This document shows positions 47,313 to 58,601 of a stretch of 64,000 bases of DNA, piece by piece. Source of the stretch: Euptelea pleiosperma (taxonomy: Eukaryota > Streptophyta > Magnoliopsida > Ranunculales > Eupteleaceae). The stretch lies in assembly GCA_035048495.1 (NCBI GenBank), contig CM068549.1, forward strand, positions 10,402,000 through 10,465,999, given 5' to 3'. How positions within the stretch are numbered: position 1 is the first letter of the stretch; each line of letters starts with the position of its first letter. Position numbers and translations under genes: made by a program. The notes beneath the pieces were generated by a model. It ran no database searches, had not been told where the DNA came from, and saw only the letters and a program-made list of their open reading frames with translations.

Positions 47313-47675
47313 TCATACCAAATACTCTTTGATCCCTCTCAGAAGAAGGTTATCGTATTGAACTCTTTTTTGGGATTGGATTTTTGGTTGATGGGTTAAC
47401 AAGAAAAGGTTTTCATCAACAGGCTTAAAAATAGTTTCTAACGGTATAGATGTTAGGGAAGCTAAAAAGTCTGATTGGCTAGAAAGATGGTCTATATCAT
47501 TTTCTAGGATTTGTACTTTCATCTTCGATGTCTCGAATGGATATAGAGAAGGTTCTTTATGTAATAATCTAAATTTGATGTCGTTCTGAGTTCCATGACC
47601 AAAGCAAAGGTTAATGAGACCACTCAATGAAAATATTTGGGGACTAGAAGAATTATGAGTCATCTTGTGACTCAA
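47313..47675 (-). CDS. Hypothetical protein of the family-A element, 120 aa
   Basis: Open frame on the element's native strand with no known motif (contains PLETIFKPVDENLFLLTH). It lies downstream of the other native-strand frame at 47937-48347. Chance is possible given its length. The T/C-rich run at 47160-47290 lies beyond its 3' side. Confidence 0.25.
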   Translation of the reverse strand: MSHKMTHNSSSPQIFSLSGLINLCFGHGTQNDIKFRLLHKEPSLYPFETSKMKVQILENDIDHLSSQSDFLASLTSIPLETIFKPVDENLFLLTHQPKIQSQKRVQYDNLLLRGIKEYLV

Positions 47676-47936
47676 AATAATTTTATAACCCTCAGAAATA
47701 ATAAAAAGCTCAAAAGCTCACTAGGTTAGGTCTCCACACTTGTTCTTCTTGGATCTCCAGATAATCAAAACTTCGGATAATTCTAACGTTGATATGTGAA
47801 CATTTTTGCTGGATCTAAGTTTTCAAAGATTTTTCAATCCACTGTAGTAATGTTTGCTTTCAAACTAAATGAATAGCTAACTCTTGAATGTAGTTCGACT
47901 GAGTATGAAAGTTATAGGATGGAAGTGACTTTGGGA

Positions 47937-48347
47937 CTATCTGCTGACTCTAAAATCCTGCGGGGTCCACTGTTGACCAAAATATTTAGTCTGTGGATCT
48001 GGTTGGTACTGCGACTGTGAGTACTGTTCATCATATTGTCCACAGGCTTGGTGAAACCCGGAATGATACATATCTTGTTGCAGATGCTGCTGGGGAAAAG
48101 ACTGTTGTTCCCATTCAAAGTTATTGTGACTTTCATTGTCCAGATAATACATGTTATTGTAGGAGGTCTGCAGTAGAGGTTCAAATGTACTAAAATTACA
48201 GACCTCTTCTTGGATATAAGGGGAATATCCCATAGATTTTGAGTGATAAACAGGCTTCTGGACCGTAACATCAAGGGCAAAAACTGATGTTTTCAAATCC
48301 TTAAGTAGGGACGTTAGCACTGAATCGCCCTTTGCTTCATATCCCAT
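47937..48347 (-). CDS. Hypothetical Gln/Tyr-rich protein of the family-A element, 136 aa
   Basis: Starts MGYEAKGDSVLTSLLKDLK; the C-terminal half is rich in Gln, Tyr and Asn (SFPQQHLQQDMYHSGFHQ). No transposon domain recognised. The composition is prion-like and could be a decayed gag tail. The related stretch at 57340-57600 suggests this internal sequence exists in other copies. Confidence 0.3.
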   Translation of the reverse strand: MGYEAKGDSVLTSLLKDLKTSVFALDVTVQKPVYHSKSMGYSPYIQEEVCNFSTFEPLLQTSYNNMYYLDNESHNNFEWEQQSFPQQHLQQDMYHSGFHQACGQYDEQYSQSQYQPDPQTKYFGQQWTPQDFRVSR

Positions 48348-48734
48348 GAAACTCTGTGAGACTGGAGTATCATGACTACACGCAGGATTGGTATACCAGT
48401 GTAAGGAATATTTTCATATTCAATTTGATAAAGATTCTGTTTGACATAAAAACATTCTTGTAACCGTTCCTACGAGCACTAGTGTAGCATGAAGATGTCG
48501 TGGTACGCTTACTTCGCCAACTACATGAAGACTAAAAGACAGAGACATCAAGAATCAGACGGTTGACGACAGGAGTCATCTGAGTAACTACCGATTTGTC
48601 AGTTAACAATCGTGTACGCTCGATTAAGAAGGTATGTGACTTAGTGGCCATAGGAGTTGATTAAAATGAACAAAATATAATGGTCAGACTCAATCATTGG
48701 ACAGACCCGAGTCAAGGTCAATTTTATTGACTAG

Positions 48735-50079
48735 TGGAAAAGTCCAATCGATTGGACATGTGTTCCCAATCGATTGGACATAGCCCAATCGATTAGAGAC
48801 ACTGTGTAATCGATTGGACAATACGAGGCAGAAATATAATTTAGCCCAATCGATTGGAGACACTGTGTAATCGATTGGAGACTACATGACAGAAATCTTT
48901 CTGAGTCAAATCGATTGGAGACTCTGATTAATCGATTAGAACCTTTGGGACAGCAAGTTATAAATGTCAAATCGATTGGAGACTCTGATTAATCGACTGG
49001 AGCCTTCGAGACAGAAAGTTATAAATGTCAAATCGATTGGAGAACCCTATGCAATCGATTGGTGCCTTTGGAACAGAAAACTCATTGAGTCCAATCGATT
49101 GGACACTTGTCCCCAATCGATTGGACCAAGTGTACAATCGATTGGACTTTGAACAAAATTGGTTTTATCAGATCCGAAATTCATGATTCTATTATCCCAC
49201 GTTCCACACGACTCAGGGTCTTGGTATTCTATAAATATAACCCCTATATGTCTTCTCTAAATATACACAGAGACACAGAGTGAGTCAATCTTCAAGAGAG
49301 AGAAGCAAAGGCTATATTTATTAGAGTGTCAATTTCGAAGAACAAGAAGCTAGTTTTTTCATTCACATCTTGTGAGCTTGCTCTCTTCTCGATCAAAGCC
49401 AAGAGCTTGATCTTTACTCAACCTAGGTTTTTCAATTCTATATTTAACCTAGTAAGCCTAAGAGTACAAGTGTGACTCAAACACCTTTTGAGCAACTTGG
49501 GGTTCAGGGTGTACTGAATCCTTCACCTTCTGCAAAGGCGGGAGTGTTGAGAATTAAGATCGGAGGAGCCGGTCGAAGGTAGGTTTGGGGTGTGCCAAAC
49601 TGAACAAGCAGATAAGGCTTCTTGGCTGGAAGGGTGCGGGTGGATTCGTGACGTTGATTTAGAGGACGTGGACGCATCGACAGTGGGCCTTGGCTAAGGT
49701 TGTATGCTGTATTTGCAACGGTGCTGCGTAGGTAACTTTTGTTTCGTTTAACTTTTCAGTTAGTGATACTTTTCGTCTGGACGTGGTCCCGTGATTTTTC
49801 CTTGGCTAAGGTTTCCACGTAAAAATATATTGTCTTGTGTGATTGTTTGTCTATGTTCTGCATTATATCCTGATTAGATCAGACGACAAAAAGATAATAT
49901 ACCACAGAGGTATATTTGATTTGAGTCGGTTGTAATAATCATTTTCAAACAACCAAGGCATGAGATTTTATCCCCATACCATAGACCGGTAAAACTGTAT
50001 AGGTATATCTAAATTAAATACCTAATCAACCCCCCTTCTAGGTATATTAAGTTAAAAAGAACGGATCGGTGGAATTTCA
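48735..50079 (+). mobile_element. Solo LTR of a SIRE-type copia element, with ATCGAT palindrome array
   Basis: Starts TGGAAAAGTCCAATCG and ends CGGTGGAATTTCA; TSD ACTAG (48730-48734, 50080-50084). The 3' part has AATCAACCCCCCTTCTAGGT and the GTGGTCCCGTG..CCACGTAAAAAT text seen in SIRE-class LTRs. A TATA-like CTATAAATATAACC lies at about 49230. No internal domain remains. Confidence 0.85.
48743..49147 (+). repeat. Array of AATCGATTGG palindromes
   Basis: At least 15 copies of (C/A)AATCGATT(G/A)GA occur, many as the full 14-bp palindrome TCCAATCGATTGGA. They are paired about 20-30 bases apart and embedded in repeats of roughly 60-70 bases (GAGACTCTGATTAATCGA, GACAGAAAGTTATAAATGTC). The array lies upstream of the TATA-like box, in the U3 position. 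Confidence 0.9.
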
Positions 50080-50084
50080 ACTAG

Positions 50085-51688
50085 TGCTCAGAATTATCTC
50101 CTAGATCTTCAAAGAAATTGTGGTAGGTCTCGAATAGAGGTCGTTCAGCATCCATTAGAGAGATGTGAGTCTCTCAGAGGAGGGAGATAGATTCGGTGAA
50201 AGAGAGCGGTGTGGTAGACTGACTCTTAGATTGAATCAGTATTGGGTTGGTTCAAATCCAAATGGGCATATGCTTGAAAAAGCAAGCCCCTAGAGTCGGC
50301 AAGAGGTTATGAAACCGAATGAGCCTAGATGATGCACACAGAGCAACAGATAATCTTAACCTAAACAATCAGGATAATATTATGAATTATCTTGTTAGTA
50401 TAGGGATAGTGTAGATTATGACAGTGGGCGACCACTAGTTTATCTTCAATTACTCGACGGACTAACTTTTCACTCTGTTGGTTCTCACCAGGATACACTC
50501 TTCAAAGCAAATCCACTAGTACTAAATCAAGTTGACTGCGAGATAATTCAGAGGCCTAGACAGACGTGCGGCATATCGGCTGACTTAAGTATGCCCCAGA
50601 CTAACTAGATTTGTCAAGCGTGAAGATGAGTTTTCCCAGAAGAGGAGCTAGGGTTGGTTCGTGTTCCTAATCCGACACTAAGTTAAGCCAACAGACAATC
50701 AATGAAGCCACTTACGAGCTCGGTATACTTGAGTAGTAGGGACCTATGGGTGTGTTAGATAACAGGGACCCGCACTCATGGACTTAATCGACTTGATCTT
50801 TAAAGGAGTCACTTTATGTGGAGTTTTCCTCGAACACCAATCTAATTGGGCTCTACTTCTTGATTGATTTTAATTCTTGGCTGTGGTTGCACAAAAGCTA
50901 GAATGACGAGGTGAGTAATGAAATCCCACCAGTTTCAAGTTAGAGCTGGGTTTGCTCTTTAATGTATTTTATTACGGCCAATCTAAGCAGATCCTATAAT
51001 TTATGCAAAAAGCAAATAGACAATCGGCACAGTATTTGCACAATGATCAAGATCGCACTCAGGGCGAGGTGTAGAAACTTACCTGCCCGTTGGCTACGCA
51101 TGGGGTCTCCTCCGTCAGATAGGGAGGGGTATCAAATGGGCTTGGGCCCGACTCTACCTCTTTGAGCTTTTGCTCCCTATTCACTTGGGAATCGCGATCC
51201 GCAATCACGTTAGTCCACAATGGTCTATGGTATGGATTTGGAAGGTATATCGTCTTTAGGGTTTCAAAAAATACGCAATGATTTAGGGCGGGTATTGTAA
51301 GTTAGTTCTAATTAAGGTTCAAAATTCAACTTTAGCTATACCCGAATTAGGGTTCGGAAATACCTACTTTTGAATTACCCGAGTTGGAAACCTTCCAAAA
51401 TGAAACAAATAACCAATGGTGATCTAACTAGAAATAGCATAATTGAAATCTAACCCTGATATTTTTTTAATTAATTAATTAATCTAGTAGTTATTCTAAA
51501 AGGAGAGAAAATAAATTCTAAATTAAATTATTACAACTTTGCACTCAGCCGTCCGAGGCATTAAAATAATAAGTGAATAATGTAAAAAATATAAAATAAA
51601 ATAAAATGAAAAGTTTCTGATTTGGATCGGATCTTCACGATTAAGCAACTTTTCGATTTTCTGTTCGTCTTTTTGCAATCCCGTCAAC
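50085..51688. other. Internal region of the family-A element, no coding recognised
   Basis: This is the native 5' part after the PBS. Text is mixed with AT-rich spacers and no open frame longer than about 70 codons. I see no gag homology on the minus strand. Confidence 0.45.
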
Positions 51689-51706
51689 CGAGCGGCAACG
51701 ACGTCA
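51689..51706 (-). promoter_or_regulatory. Primer binding site of the family-A element, Athila-like
   Basis: On minus, TGACGTCGTTGCCGCTCG begins two bases after the native 5' LTR end. The first 14 bases differ at two positions from the Athila form TGGCGCCGTTGCCG, which is complementary to tRNA-Asp. This is the only lineage clue in the element. Confidence 0.55.
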
Positions 51707-51708
51707 TT

Positions 51709-53043
51709 TAAAATTTAGGTTTCTCCGTGTCGTCGGATCGAAAACCCTAGATTTCAACAATATTTGTAATTCCGATTCACTTTAAATCCTGCAAAAATAT
51801 AGACTTTGTATAGCGATATGTGGGATGTTGAATCCGCACTCGGGGTTAGGGAACACAATTTATCAGAACATTAGAACAATAGAAAGTGCTTGAAAATATG
51901 GATAGAATGGTGAGAGTAGTGATTAATGATTGAGATTTAAAATAATCTTTTTAGAGAGATTTCTATCAACTAATTAACATAAGTAAAGAGAAAGAAACAC
52001 CATAACGGAAAAGAGAAACTTATTTATTAAAATAATGTAAATTATAATGCTTGAATCTAATTTATTAATAAAAGAAAATAAAACAAATAACCATCACTCT
52101 AGAAAGCATTATAAGAGAAGAAATATAAAGAGAAAGAACAAGATTTTAGAGTAAAAATAAAAGAGAAGATAGAAAATAGAGATTTACCTTGGTGACTTAC
52201 CAATGGAGAAGAGGTTTGCAAAGTCGTGTTCTTAATGATTTTTGGATGATAACCGAACCAAAGAGATGAGAGATATAGAGAGGTTTAGAGAAGAAGGGGA
52301 GAGGGAACCTAGAGGATTGTAGGTTATGAGAGGGGGGGAGAACCAACCCAAGAAGGAGAGATCGTAGATCTCTTATAGATTTTTTTTTTCCTTGTTGTAA
52401 AAATGATGACCGTTGGATCTCTCTAGATCCAACGGTTGGGAATGGGTTAGTTAGATGAGAGAGGGAGTGATTAGGATAGAGAAAGATGTGGGAGAGAAGA
52501 ATCGGTCAAGTGAGACCGATTCTCTCTTGTTGTTGCAAATGGGCATGGGTCATGGGCATGGGCATGGGCAAGGGTCATGTCATGGGTTGGGTCATGGGCC
52601 AAGATAGATAGAAAGAGAAATATGAGAGAGGTGAGAGAAAAATATAAAAATAATAATATTGGAGGGTCTTGAACCCTGGTTTTCTTTATTCTTTCTCATC
52701 CGTACATGTCTTCTATCTTCTTATCCTAGCCTGCTGGCTCTTTAAACTTTGATAGAAGTCTTCTGTAGTTGATCGTAGACCTGCTAGTCCTTGAAAATCG
52801 CCTGATAGGGTCTCCTGCAAGTGAAAAAGCACGTAATGAGATTCAACTAAAAGGGCTTGATACTAGATTATCCGAAATGCATATATTTCATATAAGTAGT
52901 CGATTTTTGTCTAAAGAATGCTTTATACGCAATGGAAGAAACTCTTACGTATAAAAGTCGACGAAAAAATAAGTTTAATGTAGGAGAATGCGACATCACT
53001 ATAAGGATTATGGCTTAAAATAATCACTTTTGAGCAAATATCA
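51709..53043 (-). repeat. Native 5' LTR of the full-length family-A element
   Basis: It aligns with 44978-46471 over most of its length (TTAGGTTT..GTGTCGTCGGATC, TATGAGAGGGGGGAGAACC). It keeps the B box (52665-52675, minus) but lost about 145 bases containing the A-box half, and has a shorter CATGGG tract (about 52546-52600). Confidence 0.88.
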
Positions 53044-53357
53044 CAGGTCAATGCCTAGTTATGCTCTAGGTCAAGCTGGTCAATGCCTAGTTACACTCTA
53101 GGTCAAGTAGAGTCAAGTAACAACGCAACTCTCAAGGGATTTCTCTTTACGAGTATTAAGTGAGTGAAGACCCACTATACCTCGAGATGGTTTATAAGAC
53201 TCTATATCAATTAATAACAATGCTTCATAAAGGCTTAACTGAACCAAAGTACTTACCTCTCTAGATAAAGAAATGAGAGGCTATGAAGTTTGAAGATGCT
53301 TCTCCAAAAAAAATGTGCAACTCCAAGAGATGAATGGCTTCTTTGACGCTTGTATGT

Positions 53358-55995
53358 TGATATTCGCTCAAAAGTGCTTATTTTAAGCAATTATTCTTCT
53401 AGGGTTATCACACTCTCTTACGTAAAACTGCATTTTTATCAACATTTCTACATAAGAGTTTTTCTCATTGCGTAAAACACATTTTTCTGGTTAAAATGGT
53501 ATATTAGCATGCATTCATACGCATTTATTTGACCCACATGCGAAGTCATTCTCATTACACGATTTTTCTATCGCAGGAGCACTAATCGGGCAATTTTGAT
53601 GGAATGCGGGCCCACAATCAACTTTCAGAACCTAGGATCAAAGATCAAGAGCCAACAGGCTGAGGATGAGGAAATATAGGCCAAAGACGGGAAGAGCCAG
53701 AGAGTCGAAAGAATCGAAGGTCGACCAAGAGAGGAGAGACAAGCCCTCAAAGAAGAGACTAAGGAGATTAAAGCTTATAAACCAACACAAGGCGAGTACT
53801 TGCTCAGTTAGTGAAGCATGCAGAAGACCAAGTCAAAGATCAGGGTTCAAGACCTTCTTCGAGCATTTTCTCTTTATTTTGTAATATTTTCTCTCTCTTC
53901 TTTCTAAACTATCATTCTCTCTCTATTCTCAAATATGAATCATCCAATCCTCTCACTCAATCCTACGACTGACCTTGGCCAATCTCCACCATCTGATCAT
54001 CACCATCATCGTCTATCATCCGATCGTCAATAGTTCATCCACCAAATCTTTCCCGCCCGGTCATCAATCCGATCAACCACTAGATACCCATCATCATACG
54101 ATCAACATATCCACCACCTAGAGAAGTGGACCATGTGTGGGCCAGGGGAACCTTATGATTAAAACATGCATGCATTTTAAAAGATTCTTTATCAAAATGT
54201 TTTGGGAAGTTTTACAAAAGAGGCATCATTTTATGAAAAGTGGTTTTTGGAAAGTGTCTAAATAGAGACAAAATATTTTTGGGAATGAATTAAAAGGAAG
54301 AAATTTTGGAAAGAATAAACTTATACAAAACAAGGAAAGATTGTTTTCTTTGAAAATAAAATTTCTTAAAGAAGAAGATTATGGTGGACCTTTAGGAGAA
54401 TTGGAGAATATTTTTGCATAGGATTGGGACCCACTTCTTTAACATAGGCATAAATAAAATGGTTTTCAAAATAGAAGGGGAAAGGGAGAAGTTTTTAAAT
54501 TAGAAACCTTGGGTTTCTATACTAGGAACCCACGGTTCCTATAAAAAAAATGTTGACAAAAAGAGGAGAAGATCCTCTCTCTTAGGATTGACAAAACCCA
54601 GCCGTCTCACCATTAACGCCTAGCGCCTCCATCTCTTCACCATTCTTCTAACTCCCCCATCTCTCTCTCTTCTCCTCTCTCAATTCTTTCATCTCTATTC
54701 CCAAGCCGTTATCACAACAAAAAAAAAAAAAGAGGAAAAGAAGAAGAGAGGAGTCCGTTAGCCCCCATACACCACAGCCCCCATCACCACCAAATTCTCC
54801 ACCCTTTCCTCCACTGTTGCTACTCATCAAACCAGCACCCTTGCAACCACGTTTCTACCCTTTCCTTGCCGTTCACAGCCATCACTCCAAGCCGCTCCAC
54901 ATCTTACTGCATTACCGCCTCCTCCAAGAGAGCCACTGCCGCTCACTCTACCGCTGCCAATATCGCTGCAACTCCGGCTGGTGAACATGCAGCCACCAGT
55001 CCACGTTACTGCTCCTCTCCCCTCTCAGTCGTCTCTTTGCACCACGCCTCTGTCAGATCTCAGGTCCTCTCCACCCCCCTTTGACCGTGTTCGCCTCTCC
55101 TTGGGTCGACCGACCAGAAAATTAATGCCTGCAACATCTGTTGCAGGCCGTGCACATTGGCTCCCCTTCTCCAGATCCAACCCCATCCTTCATCTTCATT
55201 GTTGACTGCTGCACCCCCCTCCTCTATCTACAAACCCGCAATGGTTGCACCATCTTGTGACTCCATCCGATCTCCACACACGGCAAACTGTTGCCCAGTA
55301 TTCAAATTCCATCTTCTTCCTCACAGCGGCAGCAACACGATGGTGTGAAACCAGTGCAATCACTTGGCCGATCGGACTCTCCATCACTTGGCTGATCTTG
55401 GCCGGAGCACCACCAACCCAAGCAACCATATGGTCTACAAAGCAATCCATTCTTCAATGGTAGATCTTGAGTTTACCTCTCCGGTAGGTTACAAAGGTAA
55501 GGAACTTTCTCTATCTAGATCCTCTTCTCTCTCTAAAAAATCATCTCCTATTTCTCTAGATTTAATTTCTCTCTCTACTTTTTCTCTCTCTTTCTAGTTT
55601 TTATTGCCTTTTAGTTCTTAATTTGTTCTTTATCTTTCCATTCAAAGCAATGTAGAATGATTTTGTTATTTATGAATAAAATAGTTCTTGAGTATTATCT
55701 CTATGTTTGTTTTTGTGTACCTTTCATTAAAGTGCTTAATTTTCTTATCTCTCTTTCTCTCTAAAAATCATGTTTTAAATAGCAAACCCACCATTCTCAC
55801 CCTTTCACATTTTCTACAATTTCTATCGATTATTATTCCTATAATGCGCTAATCCCCATCCGAGTGCGGATCGACATCCGACACAAATCTCTATACAAGA
55901 TTTTCATATTTTGCAGGATAAAAATCAGATAAAATTTACAAATGTGTTGATTTTAGGGTTTCCGTAACCAACGACGTGAAAAAACCCTACTTTCA
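53358..55995 (+). mobile_element. Solo LTR of family A, copy 4
   Basis: Starts TGATATTCGCTCAAAAGTGC, ends AACCCTACTTTCA; TSD TATGT (53353-53357, 55996-56000). It has the tRNA-like segment (A 53801-53817, B 53844-53854), hairpin GCCTGCAAC-ATCT-GTTGCAGGC (55127-55148) and the palindrome at 55867-55880. It splits the copia 5' LTR. Confidence 0.92.
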
Positions 55996-56903
55996 TATGT
56001 CCAGGCACAATATAAAAGCCACTCCCAATGCACCACCCAAATCTCCAATATATTTTACACAATGGATTGAGGCTATGGGGAGATTAGGGTTCAACCAAAG
56101 GTTTATTGAAGGCTAAAGATTGCTCAATTCTGGCTAAGTAAAAGCTTCAAAAAGTTGTGTTCGAAATAAGCAAAAAGGGGTATAAATATTACCATTGAAA
56201 AGACTTTCCAACAAGCAAAAAATCCACCCAAAATAGGAGTGGGGGAGCCCGAAGTCACCTCGGTCGCCCACGCTCTAACAAATTTGCATGGACAGAAAAG
56301 TATGTAAGCAAGGGCACCCCAGATGACTTCGGTCGCCCGAGCTCACCTCGGTTGCCCCTGCTTCCAAAAATCAACACGGGACCCATTTGGTAAAACAGAC
56401 ATAACTTTTGATCTTGAAGTTCGATTTGAGTGATTCAACGCTTGTTAGAAAGCTAATGAAATTATCTATCCAATGATATATTATATGAAGTATATGGATA
56501 GATATTTAATTGCCCAAAATAATGAGCTAGCCTAAGGTCAATAAGGAGTTAAACCAATAAAGTTCAATTAAGTGAAGATTAACCTACAAACATAAACCTG
56601 GTATACATTTTGAGTTTGGATCATCTTGGGTTGTCTTTGAACACTTTCAAAACTTGTTGAAGATGAATAAATATTTGATGTGCAAAGCTTGATGCTTGAT
56701 CGTGATGAACTTGAAATATTTTGTTTGATCTCCCTTAAAGTGTTGGATCAGATTTATCAGTACAACTTGATCCAATGTAGCTTTAATTTGTTTTTCATGC
56801 CTTGTCTTTCTTAGATATTACATGACTAAGAATAGACAATGACAAATACAAGATAACATACACTTGTCATGAAATTGACAATACAATGAAATATGACTTT
56901 ATA

Positions 56904-57861
56904 GTTTTCTTATTACTCAATATGGGCTATACTAGAATAGTGCTGTAAGAAGCTAAGAACTCTTTCTCTTAAGGATCAAGTCTCTTTGGATGATTCTGTG
57001 TATTTCTTTGTGTTTCTTTGTGTTTTAGTTAAGCCAAAAGATGACTTATAGAAGAGAATAACCCTTGGGTCGAACAAGTAATGGGGTTCGTGGGAACTTA
57101 ATTTTTGGATATGAGTTTGAACCTATCTTCGTTGTTGCAATCGATTAGAGCTCAAGTCCAATCGATTGAACTTCTCCAGAAGAGTTTCTCTTCATGAGTC
57201 CAATCGATTGTATCATGGTCCAATCGATTGGACTTCCCCTTGGTTCATTTTTTATTACACATTTTAAAGCCTAAACTCAAGTCTTGTCCTATGACATAGC
57301 TTTTAGCCAAGAGATAAGTCAATCTATTTCTTCCAAGGCCACTAAGTTAATTTACCTTCCTAATGAGTGTACATGATCTTTAACTGACAAAAAGCGATTC
57401 CTCAAATGAATCAATCTTCAATCTTTTGAGTCTCCAGTCTTCCTCCTTCAGTCTTTGGACAGTCAATGCGTGATGCATACCCTGACATTCTCAAGGCCTT
57501 ACTAAACTCATAGGTTTGATTACGTCTTTTATGTCATACGAAACTATGCCAAATAGAATATGAAATTATTCCTTACATTATTGTATCTTACTATAATTGT
57601 TGTTGAAATTTAAAGTTCATCTCTGAGGTTAGACTGAATCTATTGAATTTTAAGTGTACAAATTAGTATTGCAATCCAACGGCTAGAAACCACCAATCAG
57701 GCTGACTTTTGGAATAATATTTTATGACATTAGGAGATGGTTGCACAACAATGTTGACATGCATGCAACTCAGGCTTAGACAAAGGTCACCAAGCTTCCA
57801 TCTTTCTGGGTACCAATTAGGCTGATTTTTGGTACAATTTGATGACAAATGGAGATGGTTG
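56904..57861. other. Flank of the copia element with a second ATCGAT-motif region
   Basis: 57135-57235 has four AATCGATT motifs (AAGTCCAATCGATTG and similar). The text at 57340-57600 resembles the complement of about 48370-48660 (GGCCACTAAGT..., AATAGAATATGAAATTATTC). At 57685 and 57811 a direct repeat (ACCAAT.AGGCTGA.TTTTGG ... GGAGATGGTTGCA) recurs. No gene seen. Confidence 0.5.
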
Positions 57862-58601
57862 CAACACATTTTTCAAGGGACATCCAATTGTACAGACAAT
57901 GTTTGCATACTCCTAAGTCTGTAAATAGTTGCAGATTAGATTTGTCCGATTCAGATGCCCTTTGAAAAGGCGTTTAGACTTGACAGACGCCCTTTGTTAG
58001 TATAATTTATGTCTACTTGACAAAGGGCGCTTAATTAGTTACTTTTTCTGCAAATTTTGAAAAGTTCTCTATTTTTATAAATATACTAGTGATTTATTCT
58101 CGTGCTAAAGCACAGGCCATCTAAAATTAAGATAAAACTAATGAAAAAAATTGGGTTAAAAATATTTTTTATATGAAATAAGTTTTTTGACATGGACAAT
58201 TATATCTTGTTTTGTTACTTATGTAATACGGACTTGTCAACACATTTTTCAAGGGACATCCAATTGTACAGACAATGTTTGCATACTCTTAAGTCTGTAA
58301 ATAGTTGCAGACTAGATTTGTCCGGTTCAGATGCCCTTTGAAAAGGCGTTTAGACTTGACAGACGCCCTTTGTTAGTATAATTTATGTCTACCTGACAAA
58401 GGGCGCTTAGTTACTTTTTCTGTAAATTTTGAAAAGTTCTCTGTTTTTATAAATATACTAGTGATTTATTCTCGTGCTAAAGCACAGGTCATCTAAAATT
58501 AAGATAAAACTAATGAAAAAAATTGGGTTAAAAATATTTTTTATATGAAATAAGTTTTTTGGCATGGACAATTATATCTTGTTTTGTTCCTTATGTAATA
58601 C
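57862..58601. repeat. 376-bp tandem duplication carrying Helitron 3' ends
   Basis: CAACACATTTTTCAAGGGAC starts at 57862 and again at 58238. The two copies are nearly identical up to TTTTGTT(A/C)CTTATGTAATAC. Each copy holds the junction between a flank (AAAGGGCG and TAGACTTGACAGACGCC text) and a minus-strand Helitron 3' end. Confidence 0.92.

Larger units (their letters stand above)
44978..53043 (-). mobile_element. Full-length family-A LTR element, inverted, without recognisable pol
   Basis: The left LTR 44978-46471 and right LTR 51709-53043 share the family-A layout. TSD CAGGT flanks the whole (44973-44977, 53044-53048). The native start TGATATTC is seen as GAATATCA at 46471; the native end has decayed to ...TTTTA. 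The internal region is 46472-51708, less the 1345-base copia solo LTR. No gag, RT or integrase motif is found on either strand. The PBS resembles that of Athila, so a decayed or large-retrotransposon-derivative Athila relative is the best guess. Confidence 0.82.
20112..56903 (-). mobile_element. SIRE/Maximus-like copia element, pol-less, heavily interrupted
   Basis: Minus-strand element whose remaining own sequence is 20112-20967, 24154-25573, 43465-44708, 44955-44977, 53049-53357 and 56001-56903 (one copy of each TSD excluded). It has a 5' LTR (right end), PBS next to the LTR at 44336, gag remnants, PPT at about 20539-20550 and a truncated 3' LTR (left end). LTR ends are TGTAAAGTCATAT (one base changed in the right copy) and GAATTTCA. 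The internal part totals only about 2.7 kb and has no protease, integrase, reverse transcriptase or RNase H text, so it is a gag-only deletion derivative or its pol has been lost. Confidence 0.82.
44336..56903 (-). repeat. 5' LTR of the SIRE-like copia, in four pieces
   Basis: Pieces 44336-44708, 44955-44977, 53049-53357 and 56001-56903 are separated by the MITE, the full-length family-A element and family-A copy 4. The U5 side carries TTCACCCCCCTTTAGGACAT (minus) as in SIRE LTRs. The native LTR start at 56903 has TATAAAG where the other LTR has TGTAAAG. The summed length is about 1.6 kb. Confidence 0.82.

Noticed and set aside
48743..49147. CRISPR-like regular repeats
   Set aside because: Short palindromes with uneven spacing, eukaryotic context and position in an LTR; not a CRISPR array.
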